NCBI RefSeq assembly: GCF_001469875.2
Contig: NZ_LOPW02000003.1
Coordinates: 31,973-95,972 of the forward strand
DNA: 64,000 bases
From: Haloferax marisrubri
GTDB taxonomy: Archaea; Halobacteriota; Halobacteria; Halobacteriales; Haloferacaceae
Direction of reading: 5' to 3'
Part shown: positions 51,149 through 58,950 of the stretch, piece after piece
Position numbering within the stretch: the first letter of the stretch is position 1
Layout: every line of letters starts with the position of its first letter
Position numbers and translations under genes: made by a program
The notes under the pieces: generated by a model
What the model was told of the DNA's origin: nothing
What the model saw: only the letters and a program-made list of their open reading frames with translations
Databases searched by the model: none

Positions 51149-51646
51149 TCAGTCCGAATCGAACCGCCACCGCGTCGCGTCGGCCGGAAAGCCGGACCAC
51201 GCCAGCACGCGCTCGGGTCGAATCCGAAACACCGGCGTCCCGTGTCGAATCCCGTACTTCGCCTCGTAGGCGTCGTCGATGCGAGCGAGGGTGGCCTCGT
51301 CGGCGGTTCCCTCGTCCAGTCGCTCGGCGACGCCTTCGAGGATGACCACGTCGGTCCCGCTTTCGGTGTGGACCGCGAGGCGCGGGTCGCGCGCGAGATT
51401 TCTGACCCATCTGGTTCGCTCGCCGCCGCCGCAGTAGAACGCGCCGTCGACCCAGACGCCCCAGACCGGGCGGGCGTGCGGTCGGCCGTCGGGGTGAGTC
51501 GTCGTGACCCAGAACACCTCGTCGTCGGCGAACGCGGTTTCGACGACGCGCCACTCCAGAAGTCCGTCGTCCGACTCGGGGATGCCGTAGCTCGTTTCGG
51601 TCTCCGGTCGGTCGCGGGTCGTCGCGGGCGGCGCGTCGTCGGACAT
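51149..51646 (-). CDS. pyridoxamine 5'-phosphate oxidase-fold flavin protein
   Basis: A 165-residue split-barrel protein. Motifs are VFWVTTTHPDGRPHARPVWGVWVDG and ERTRWVRNLARDPRLAVHTE, typical of the FMN- or F420-binding PNPOx-like family. The substrate is unknown. Convergent with the iron-regulated operon; no sign of regulation by iron was seen. Confidence 0.82.
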   Translation of the reverse strand: MSDDAPPATTRDRPETETSYGIPESDDGLLEWRVVETAFADDEVFWVTTTHPDGRPHARPVWGVWVDGAFYCGGGERTRWVRNLARDPRLAVHTESGTDVVILEGVAERLDEGTADEATLARIDDAYEAKYGIRHGTPVFRIRPERVLAWSGFPADATRWRFDSD

Positions 51647-51684
51647 GAGAGAAAGAGGGGCCGCGAGAGATTAAGCGCGAAGTC

Positions 51685-52992
51685 CTACCACGTCGTGAGC
51701 GCGTCGGTCCCGTGGGACCACGTCAGGGCCGCGAGGAAGGCGAGGACGCCGGTGATGGCCGACGCGCCGCCGACGAAGAACACCCACTCCATGCCGACTT
51801 CGGCCATGAGGTAGCCGCCGAGGAGGGGCGCGACGACGCTGCCGGGCCGCCAGAGGAGTTCGCGGATGCCGAAGCTACTGGCGACGCCCGCGCCGCCGGA
51901 GCCCTCGTCGGCGAACAGGGCCATGCTGGCCGGTTCGCGGAGGCTGTCGGCGACGCCGAGCAGACCCGCGAGGCCGACGAGCGGGAGGAAGGCGGGCGAA
52001 AGCGGGCCGAGGAAGGGGAACACCGCGGGGAGCGCGAGCGCCTCGCCGACCGCGGGCGAGAAGGGGACGGCGAGCGCGATGAGGCCGTAGAGGCCGCCGC
52101 CGACGAAGACGAACCGCGCCCGGCCGTAGGAATCGGAGATACGCCCGGTGTAGGGCTGACAGAGCATGTTGGTGAACTTCTCGGCGACGACGGTCGCGGC
52201 GACGGCGATGCCGCCGTATTCGAGGCCACCGGAGGCCGCCGACACGCCGGCGTAGATGGGCACCCACGTCCGAACGAGGGTGACGGCGACGGCGTACTGG
52301 ACGCGGAACGTCGCCATCGTCAGGATGCGCTCGTTGAGCGCGAGGTCCGTGAACGGAAAGCCGTGGACGCGGGTCTCGTCCGGCGGGAGGAACACCCAGA
52401 TGGCGACGACGGCGATGGTGAGGAGAATCGTGATGACGATGAAGATGGGCGTGAAGCCGAACAGGTCGTAGAGGACGCCGGCGCTGATGCTCCCGAGGAT
52501 TGAGGCCGCAAAGCGGGCGGCGTTCGCCTTCCCGATGTGGTTCGCGCGCGTCCCCTCGCGGGCGAGTTCGCCGACGAGCGCGAGCGACATCAGCCCCGCG
52601 CCGGTGACGGCGACGCCCTGCGCGGCCCGCACGAGGATAAACGAGAGACTGGAGTCGACGAGCGGGAACGCGGCGTAGACGACCGCACCGAGGCCGACCG
52701 TCCCCGCGAGTACGAGACGTTTGTCGTAGCGGTCGCCGGCCCACGACAGCGGCACGACGGCGACGGTCTGAGCGAGCGTGAAGCCGGTGGTGAACATCCC
52801 GATGACGAACCCGCGAGAGAGGGAGAAGCCACCGAGCGCGAGCCCGCCGAGCGCGAGTTCGGGGACGGCGACCGCACCCGGGTCGAGTTCGTTGATGTAC
52901 TTCGGGAGGAGGGTGACGAGCGTGATGAAGCCGAAACCGCCGGCGAACCGAGTGAGATACAGCGTCCAGAATCTGAGACGGGTGCGGTCCAT
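51685..52992 (-). CDS. MFS transporter
   Basis: A 435-residue transporter with twelve predicted helices and the MFS loop-2 motif (GDRYDKRLVL). A second such loop lies in the C-half (GRISDSYGRARFVF). Substrate unclear: a drug or siderophore exporter would suit the locus, but sequence alone does not say. It lies 38 nt downstream of the flavin-fold gene stop. Confidence 0.85.
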   Translation of the reverse strand: MDRTRLRFWTLYLTRFAGGFGFITLVTLLPKYINELDPGAVAVPELALGGLALGGFSLSRGFVIGMFTTGFTLAQTVAVVPLSWAGDRYDKRLVLAGTVGLGAVVYAAFPLVDSSLSFILVRAAQGVAVTGAGLMSLALVGELAREGTRANHIGKANAARFAASILGSISAGVLYDLFGFTPIFIVITILLTIAVVAIWVFLPPDETRVHGFPFTDLALNERILTMATFRVQYAVAVTLVRTWVPIYAGVSAASGGLEYGGIAVAATVVAEKFTNMLCQPYTGRISDSYGRARFVFVGGGLYGLIALAVPFSPAVGEALALPAVFPFLGPLSPAFLPLVGLAGLLGVADSLREPASMALFADEGSGGAGVASSFGIRELLWRPGSVVAPLLGGYLMAEVGMEWVFFVGGASAITGVLAFLAALTWSHGTDALTTW

Positions 52993-53112
52993 GGGCTGTG
53001 TGCGGCCAACCGGCGAAAAGAAGTTCCGGAACCGGCCGTCGCCGCGAGCGACCTAAAGCCCCGTCCGATAACGGCGGTGAGCTTTATCATTCACGCCCAG
53101 AGACATGTTAGC

Positions 53113-53364
53113 ATGGAACTGGTGGGTGGAGAAGCGGCGGCGAGAGGTGCGGAGACGCGCCTCGTCAGAATCGAGCGGGAGATGAACGACCACGGGGCGA
53201 TGACCGTCCGCGTGGTCGAGACCGGAGAGTTGCGCACCGTGGTGGCGTGTGCGACTTCGGACCTGCGGGGGCGACTCGCCTCGGCGACGGAAGGCGCGGA
53301 GTTCCCCCTTCGACTCGCGCCGTCGCCCGGCCGCGGGAACTCGTGGGTCGCGCTCGGTCGGTGA
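53113..53364 (+). CDS. small conserved protein, unknown
   Basis: An 83-residue soluble protein with a beta-rich pattern: TRLVRIEREMNDHGAMTVRVVETGELRTVVACATSD. It ends with basic and Gly residues. A TATA-like GCTTTATCAT (53080-53089) lies about 28 nt before the ATG at 53113, which settles the start against the much longer frame from 52537. Convergent with the membrane protein at 53367. Confidence 0.6.
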   Translation: MELVGGEAAARGAETRLVRIEREMNDHGAMTVRVVETGELRTVVACATSDLRGRLASATEGAEFPLRLAPSPGRGNSWVALGR

Positions 53365-53366
53365 AC

Positions 53367-53597
53367 TCAGGAGTCGAACAGGAGTTTCGCGCCGACCGCG
53401 AGGCCGCCGAAGAGCGCCACGAGCACCGCGCCCGCGACGACGTCGGCCCCGAACAGCACTCCGAAATCCGGGGTGAGCGCGGCGACGAACCGGTCGGGGG
53501 CGAAGTGCTCCCCGACGCCCATGGCCAGCCCGAAGACGACGGCGACGAGAAGCGTGATGAAGACGAGGACCAGTTCGGTCCTGTCGCTCTGGTTCAT
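53367..53597 (-). CDS. small two-helix membrane protein
   Basis: A 76-residue protein with helices at about 9-28 and 51-71 and a short His/Asp loop between. ATG 53597 was chosen; the in-frame start at 53630 would add 11 residues of unlikely sequence. Function unknown. Confidence 0.6.
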   Translation of the reverse strand: MNQSDRTELVLVFITLLVAVVFGLAMGVGEHFAPDRFVAALTPDFGVLFGADVVAGAVLVALFGGLAVGAKLLFDS

Positions 53598-53713
53598 ACT
53601 CGGTAGCGTTCGGAGCGGGGCATAAAACACCCGAAGGTGCGAGCGAGTCGACTATCCGACACGAACGGTCGAGACGGAGTTCCGACTACCGGAGTGAGTC
53701 TGAGATGAAGGAA

Positions 53714-53787
53714 TGGGCCGGACGCGATTTGAACACGCGACCGTCTGATTAAGAGTCAGACGCTCTGCCTAACTGAGCTACCGGCCC
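53714..53787 (-). tRNA. tRNA-Lys (anticodon CUU)
   Basis: 74 nt on the minus strand. The acceptor GGGCCGG pairs with CCGGCCC, the D-arm is GCTCAGTTAGGCAGAGC, and the anticodon stem TCTGA/TCAGA encloses CTCTTAA with anticodon CTT. The T-arm is CGCGTGTTCAAATCGCG. CCA is not encoded. No intron is visible. Confidence 0.95.
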
Positions 53788-53919
53788 TTGCAATCTCTCG
53801 TAACTGCCGGTAGGTAAAATGACTTTCCTTTCTGTACGACGACGGCAGGGACGCACACGCACGAAACAACGAACAAACGGTGGGTGTTAAGTGGCGGCCG
53901 ACCGGAGTAGCGGGCAACG

Positions 53920-55377
53920 ATGAGTGCAGGGGTCAGCATTTCCTCGATGTCTACGTACGCGATACTCGGTTGTGGGAGCGTCGGGCACGCTGTCGCCGAG
54001 GAACTGACAGACGAGGGAAAAGATGTCCTCATCCTCGACAAGGACGAAAGCCGCGTCGAAGCCCTGCGCGACCAGGATTTGAACGCGCAGACCACGGACA
54101 TCGCCGACCCGGAACTCGCCGACGCCGTCACCGGCCGCGACGTGATTCTCATTCTCTCGTCGGACGTCGAAGCCAACAAGGCCGCCGTCTCGACCATCCG
54201 TGACCGCGGCGAGGACCAGTTCATCGTCGTCCGCGCCTCGGACCCCGTCTCCGAGGACGAACTGACGAAACTGGGAGCCGACGTGGTCATCAACCCCTCC
54301 GAGGTCATCGCCGACTCCGCGCTCCGAAGCGTCGAGTCCGGCGAACTCGAGTACAAGGCCCGCCAACTGGCCGACCTCCTGCGCGACACCGACCACGGGA
54401 TGGCCATCCTCACCCACGACAACCCCGACCCCGACTCGCTCGCCTCGGCGGTCGCCCTCCAAGCCATCGCCCGCGAGTACGACGTCGAGGCCGACATCCT
54501 CTACTCGGGCGACATGGGCCACCAGGAGAACCGGGCGTTCGTGAACATCCTCGGCATCGAACTCACCCCGCGGAGCGACTCGAAACCGCTCGAAGAGTAC
54601 GGCGCGGTCGCGCTCGTCGACCACATGAAGTCGGGGATGCCCGACCTCGGCGACGCCGACATCACGGTGTTCATCGACCACTTCGAACCCGACGACGGCG
54701 TCGATGCCCGCTTTACCGACGTGCGGCCGAACGTCTCTTCGACCTCGACGATTCTCACGAAGTACATTCAGGAGTTCGACCTCAGCCCATCGCAGGCGGT
54801 GGCAACGGCGCTTCTCTACGGCATCCGCGCCGAGACGCTCGACTTCAAGCGCGATACGACGCCCGCGGACCTGACCGCCGCGGCGTATCTCTACCCCTTC
54901 GCCGACCACGACACGCTCGAAAAGGTCGAGTCGCCGTCGATGTCGCCGGAGACGCTCGACGTGCTCGCCGAGGCCATCCAGAACCGCGACGTACAGGGGT
55001 CGCACCTCGTCTCGAACGCGGGGTTCATCCGCGACCGCGACGCGCTGACGCAGGCGGCCCAGCACCTCCTCAACCTGGAGGGAATCACCACGACGGCCGT
55101 CTTCGGCATCGCCGACGACACCATCTACCTCGCGGCGCGGTCGAAGGACATCCGCATGAACATCGGGAAGATTCTGAGCGACGCCTTCACCGGAATCGGT
55201 GAGGCCGGCGGCCACTCCACGCAGGGGTCCGTCGAGATTCCGCTCGGCATCTTCACGGGCATCGAGTCCAACGACGACAACCGCGACACGCTCCTCCAAC
55301 TCACCGAAGAAGCGGTAAAGCGCAAGCTCTTCCGTGCGATGGGCGTGGAGGGCGGCGAGAGCGGAAACGGAAGCTAG
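53920..55377 (+). CDS. RCK-N plus DHH-DHHA1 phosphoesterase
   Basis: A 485-residue protein in three parts. Residues 10-140 are an RCK/TrkA-N Rossmann domain (YAILGCGSVGHAVAEEL). The DHH domain follows, with HDNPDPDS at 166-173, DH at 234-235, and DHF at 253-255 where DHH is expected. A DHHA1-type end carries GEAGGHSTQGSVEIP. DHH-DHHA1 enzymes with N-terminal sensory domains (GdpP-like) hydrolyse cyclic dinucleotides or short oligonucleotides. The RCK domain usually binds NAD or c-di-AMP. This may be a c-di-AMP phosphodiesterase (inference). ATGs at 53920 and 53947 are both possible. Convergent with cdpB1, 4 nt apart. Confidence 0.88.
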   Translation: MSAGVSISSMSTYAILGCGSVGHAVAEELTDEGKDVLILDKDESRVEALRDQDLNAQTTDIADPELADAVTGRDVILILSSDVEANKAAVSTIRDRGEDQFIVVRASDPVSEDELTKLGADVVINPSEVIADSALRSVESGELEYKARQLADLLRDTDHGMAILTHDNPDPDSLASAVALQAIAREYDVEADILYSGDMGHQENRAFVNILGIELTPRSDSKPLEEYGAVALVDHMKSGMPDLGDADITVFIDHFEPDDGVDARFTDVRPNVSSTSTILTKYIQEFDLSPSQAVATALLYGIRAETLDFKRDTTPADLTAAAYLYPFADHDTLEKVESPSMSPETLDVLAEAIQNRDVQGSHLVSNAGFIRDRDALTQAAQHLLNLEGITTTAVFGIADDTIYLAARSKDIRMNIGKILSDAFTGIGEAGGHSTQGSVEIPLGIFTGIESNDDNRDTLLQLTEEAVKRKLFRAMGVEGGESGNGS

Positions 55378-55381
55378 AACG

Positions 55382-55675
55382 TCAGACGACGAGCGACTCT
55401 TCGTCTTCTTCGGGATTCTTCAGGCGCTCGATGACGTCGTTGATGAGGATGACGTCACCGACGGCGCGGACCCACCGATACGGGATGAGAACGCCCTTTC
55501 CGGGTTCGATTTGGTTGCGGAACAGTTCGTCGTTCAGCGCCGTCAACGCGAGGCCGGTGACCGTCTCGTGGTCCAGGTCGAGGCGGACGTCTTCGACCTC
55601 GCCGACGAACACACCGTTGTTCGAGTAGACCTCCCGGCCTACGAGCGTCGTAATCTCTTCGGGCGTCCCGTCCAT
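55382..55675 (-). CDS. cdpB1: PRC-barrel protein, probable cell-division protein CdpB1
   Basis: A 97-residue PRC-barrel protein: LVGREVYSNNGVFVGEVEDVRLDLDHETVTGLAL is the barrel core. The Haloferax protein at this place in gene order is, to my memory, CdpB1, a partner of CdpA/CdpB2 that links division protein SepF to the divisome. ATG 55675 was preferred over 55687 because the TATA-like element (55700-55709) then sits about 29 nt upstream. Length is typical of short archaeal PRC proteins. Confidence 0.78.
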   Translation of the reverse strand: MDGTPEEITTLVGREVYSNNGVFVGEVEDVRLDLDHETVTGLALTALNDELFRNQIEPGKGVLIPYRWVRAVGDVILINDVIERLKNPEEDEESLVV

Positions 55676-55699
55676 ATCCGCCAACATGGGATGCCGGGT

Positions 55700-55709
55700 C
55701 TTAATTGTT
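55700..55709 (-). promoter_or_regulatory. TATA element of the PRC-barrel gene
   Basis: CTTAATTGTT region (minus: AACAATTAAG) about 29 nt before ATG 55675. The rest of the gap to 55859 is G+C-rich and shows nothing. Confidence 0.45.
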
Positions 55710-55859
55710 CGTAGCCCGCGAGTCGGGGCGCAGACACGCGGCAGACGGGCGTCCGACGCCGGGGAGAAATCACCGGACAAAGACGTGTCTCTCGGTTGAG
55801 AAGACGGTGTTGCTCGCGTCGCGGGCGACGGCCGAAGCGGGGACCGAGACGGGGGCGCG

Positions 55860-58061
55860 TTACCGTCGCGGCGCGACCAGTTGAATCGGGTGTTGCGTCG
55901 GTCGGCTGAGGAGCGAATCGAGCTGTTCGAGACAGGAGGTGCCGCTGGCGACGACGGTGCGGTCCCTGTTCTCGTCGGTCTGGAACTGCCCCTGTAGCTC
56001 GGAGCCGACGTCGACGCTGAGTTCGTAGTACTCGGACTTGTAGCCGAACGAACCGGCCATCCCGCAGCACTCCACGTCGGAGGTGGCGACGTCGTAGCCG
56101 AGGTCCGAGAGGACGGCCTCGGTGTGGCCTTCGAGGCCGAGGGTGCGCTGTTGACAGTGGCTGTGGTAGGCGATTTCCTCGCCCGCACCCGCCGAGAGCG
56201 CGCCGGCGTCCGCGCCGTGTTCGAGCAGGCCGAAGACGTACTCCATGACCTCGTAGCTGGCCTCGGAGATGCGCTCGAAGGACTTCTCGGGGAGGAACTT
56301 CTCGTACTCGCTTTGGAACATCGCGAGGTCCGAGGGCTCGATGACGACGATGTCGCGGCCGTCGTCGATGTGCTCCGCGAGGCCGGCGTACACGTCGTGA
56401 GCGTGGTCCTCCGCGGTCGCAATCATGCCCTGCGAGAGAGGGGCGCGGCCCGACGAGCGAACGTCGGGGACGATAACGTCGACGCCGAGGGCTTCGAGAG
56501 CGCGGACCGCCGCCTTCCCGCGTTCGACCTGCACGTGGTTCGTGTACACGTCGGGGTAGAGCACGGCGGTCCGGACCGGGTCGTCGACCCGCGAGGTGCG
56601 GCTCTCGAACCAGTCTTTCAGCGTCTCGCGCTGGAAGGCGGGGAGTTCGCGGCGGGCGTCGATACCGAGGAACCGCTCCATGATGTCGCGGGAGACGCCG
56701 AGGCCGGCGGCCCAGTTGGAGACGGGCGCGAAGAAGCTCCCGACCTTCGCGGCCGTCTCGAAGTTGCCGAAGAAGCGCTTCTGGAGGCTGACGCCGCCGG
56801 GTTCCTCGTCGGGGGTGAGTCCCTCGACGAGCCAGTCGAGTTCGGAGACTTCGCCGCGGTTGACCCGGTCGCGGACGACCGTGTTTATCCACGGGATGTC
56901 GATTTCGACCGGGCAGGCGGTGGTACACCGGCTACAGCCGGTACAGAGGTCGTTGAACTCCGCGGCGCTGTCGAGGCCCTCGACGCCGGCTTCCCAGCCG
57001 GTGCCGATGCCGCCGGAGTAGGTCTCGCCGCCGAAGGCGTGGCCGCCGACGTGCTGGAAGTTGGCGCAGACGTTGGAACACGCCGAACACCGGATGCAGT
57101 AGAGCGTCTCGCGCAGTTGGTCGTCCTCGCGCATGTCGAACCGCCCGTTGTCGATGAGCACGAGGTGGAAGTCGCGGTCCGTCTCGGTCGCCGAAAGCGG
57201 CGTGTCGGGGGCGTCGAAATCGACGGTCGGCGACTCGACCGGCGGGGTCAGAAGCGAGATGTAGGAGGTGATGTCCTGTCCCGTCCCCGACTTGCCGATG
57301 AGTTCGACGAAGGGCCGGAGGTCCTCGACGGTCGGAATGACCTTCTCGACGCCGGCGACCGCGACGTGCGTGTCGGGCACGACGGCCGTCTTCCGGGCGT
57401 TACCCTCGGAGGTGACGAGCGCCATCGTCCCGGTGTCGGCGGTGATGAAGTTCGCGCCGGTCATCCCCACGTCCGCGCCCTCGATGAGTTCGCCGAGCTG
57501 TTCGCGGGCGAACATGGTGAGTTCCTCCGCGGTTTCGAGGGGCTCGTCGGGTTCGAACGTCTCGTTGAACAGGTCGGCGATGGCCTCCCGCGACTTGTGG
57601 ATGGCGGGCGCGACGATGTGCGACGGCGACTCGTCTGCGACCTGCAGGACCCACTCGCCGAGGTCGGTCTCGACCACGTCGATGTCGGCGGCTTCGAGGT
57701 CCTCGTTGACCTCTATCTCCTCGGAGGTCATCGACTTCGACTTGACGACGCGCTCTGCCTCCTTGTCCTCGCAGACCTCGCGGATGTACTGGTTCGCGTC
57801 GGCCGCATCGTCGGCGATGTAGAGCGTGCCGCCGTTGGATTCGACCGTCTCGCGCAGTTGGTCGATGAGTTCGGGGAGGCGCTCGATGGCGTCTTCCTTG
57901 ATGGCTCGCGCCTCCGACTTCAGCCCCTCGTAGTCGTCGAGCGTCTGGACCGACTCGTAGCGACCCTCGTTGAACCCGCGGGTGCTCGTGCCGACGGCGT
58001 CGCCTTCGGTCTCCATCAACTGTCGAATCTTCGCCGCCTTGGCCTCGCGCGCCTTACTCAT
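55860..58061 (-). CDS. lldEF: LldF-LldE fusion: LUD, 4Fe-4S and CCG domains (lactate utilisation)
   Basis: A 733-residue fusion of LutB/LldF and LutA/LldE types. Residues 1-300 are the LUD domain (VGMTGANFITADTGTMALVTSEGNARK). Two 4Fe-4S clusters follow (CIRCSACSNVC at about 322, CTGCSRCTTACP at about 373), then a CCG-type half with VVIEPSDLAMFQSEY and CCGMAGSFGY. Electrons from lactate pass through the clusters to the respiratory chain. It overlaps the LldG-like gene by 8 nt and is transcribed behind it. Confidence 0.92.
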   Translation of the reverse strand: MSKAREAKAAKIRQLMETEGDAVGTSTRGFNEGRYESVQTLDDYEGLKSEARAIKEDAIERLPELIDQLRETVESNGGTLYIADDAADANQYIREVCEDKEAERVVKSKSMTSEEIEVNEDLEAADIDVVETDLGEWVLQVADESPSHIVAPAIHKSREAIADLFNETFEPDEPLETAEELTMFAREQLGELIEGADVGMTGANFITADTGTMALVTSEGNARKTAVVPDTHVAVAGVEKVIPTVEDLRPFVELIGKSGTGQDITSYISLLTPPVESPTVDFDAPDTPLSATETDRDFHLVLIDNGRFDMREDDQLRETLYCIRCSACSNVCANFQHVGGHAFGGETYSGGIGTGWEAGVEGLDSAAEFNDLCTGCSRCTTACPVEIDIPWINTVVRDRVNRGEVSELDWLVEGLTPDEEPGGVSLQKRFFGNFETAAKVGSFFAPVSNWAAGLGVSRDIMERFLGIDARRELPAFQRETLKDWFESRTSRVDDPVRTAVLYPDVYTNHVQVERGKAAVRALEALGVDVIVPDVRSSGRAPLSQGMIATAEDHAHDVYAGLAEHIDDGRDIVVIEPSDLAMFQSEYEKFLPEKSFERISEASYEVMEYVFGLLEHGADAGALSAGAGEEIAYHSHCQQRTLGLEGHTEAVLSDLGYDVATSDVECCGMAGSFGYKSEYYELSVDVGSELQGQFQTDENRDRTVVASGTSCLEQLDSLLSRPTQHPIQLVAPRR

Positions 58062-58557
58062 CGAGAATCACCACGTGGACTTCCTTCGGACCGTGTGCTC
58101 CTTTCACCAGCGCGCCCATGTCGGCGGTGGCGCTGGGACCGGTGGCGATGATGGCCGAGGAGTGTCCCGTGCGGAACTCCTCGCCCAGCCAGTCGAACGC
58201 CTCGGGCATGCCGGGGACGATGTCCGACTGCCGGAGGACGGCGACGTGGAGGTCGCCGAACAGACTCACCGGCTCGATGCCGTCAGGCGTGCCCTGCACG
58301 ACGACGCTGCCGTAGTCAGCGATGCCGAGTCCAGCCGCCGTGACACCGGCGTTCGCCTCGCGGAGGTCCGCGGGGGTCGGGTCGGTGTTCACCCAGTCGG
58401 GGAGGTCGACGCCGTCGTACGGGAGGTCAACGCCGATAGTCGGGTCCGAACAGAGTCCTTCGAGCACGTCTGCCAACCCGTCGGAAGACGCGTGTGTCCA
58501 GCCTACTTCGAGTCGTTCGAGAGAGTCCTCGAACGTCGCAACCGTGCCGGTTGACAT
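58054..58557 (-). CDS. lldG: LUD-domain protein, LldG-like
   Basis: A 167-residue short LUD protein (LutC/LldG type), with TPADLREANAGVTAAGLGIADYGSVVVQGT and IIATGPSATADMGALVKGAHGPKEVHVVI as signatures. First gene of the lactate operon. The stop overlaps the fusion gene start (58061). A TATA-like element (minus: CGATTATGTA, 58577-58586) lies about 25 nt before the ATG. Confidence 0.9.
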   Translation of the reverse strand: MSTGTVATFEDSLERLEVGWTHASSDGLADVLEGLCSDPTIGVDLPYDGVDLPDWVNTDPTPADLREANAGVTAAGLGIADYGSVVVQGTPDGIEPVSLFGDLHVAVLRQSDIVPGMPEAFDWLGEEFRTGHSSAIIATGPSATADMGALVKGAHGPKEVHVVILDE

Positions 58558-58950
58558 ACGTTGAGCTAGCGCGTTCTACATAATCGTTCTTCGGGTTCAG
58601 ACACCTCGCTGTCGGTTAATTATGAAGGATAGGAGTCAGGAGAACCGGCCGACCGCCTCGTCCGCGTCGGCGACCGTGCCGGCCGCGTCGCGCTTGCCAG
58701 CCGGGTTGGGCGTGTTCGGAGAGGCGAGTCGTGTTCATCACGAGGACGAGCGCGGGGAGGACCACAGCATCACGCCGGACATCACGGCCGCGGGACTCGT
58801 AGGGGGCGTCGGCACTCCCGACCCGGACCGACCCGACTCGGTTCGGGTCGCGAATCGACTCGGAAAACCAACCGCGCGCGACCCGGAATGACGCCCGTCA
58901 CCGGGTGTCTTTATCCGTTCACGCAAACCGACATACGACAGAGCTAATCA
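58558..58950. other. lldG-dld divergent control region
   Basis: This 393-nt gap separates the two divergent lactate operons. It holds the lldG TATA (58577-58586) and a dld TATA-like CTTTATCCG (58909-58917, about 38 nt before ATG 58951). Imperfect palindromes built on ACTCGG/CCGAGT lie around 58835-58865. An open frame at 58622-58891 has biased codon use and no recognisable protein, so it is not called as a gene. Confidence 0.6.

Noticed and set aside
58622-58891. 89-codon frame in the lactate control region
   Set aside because: Composition is Ser/Pro/Ala/Arg-rich with no conserved pattern, and it lies across two promoters.
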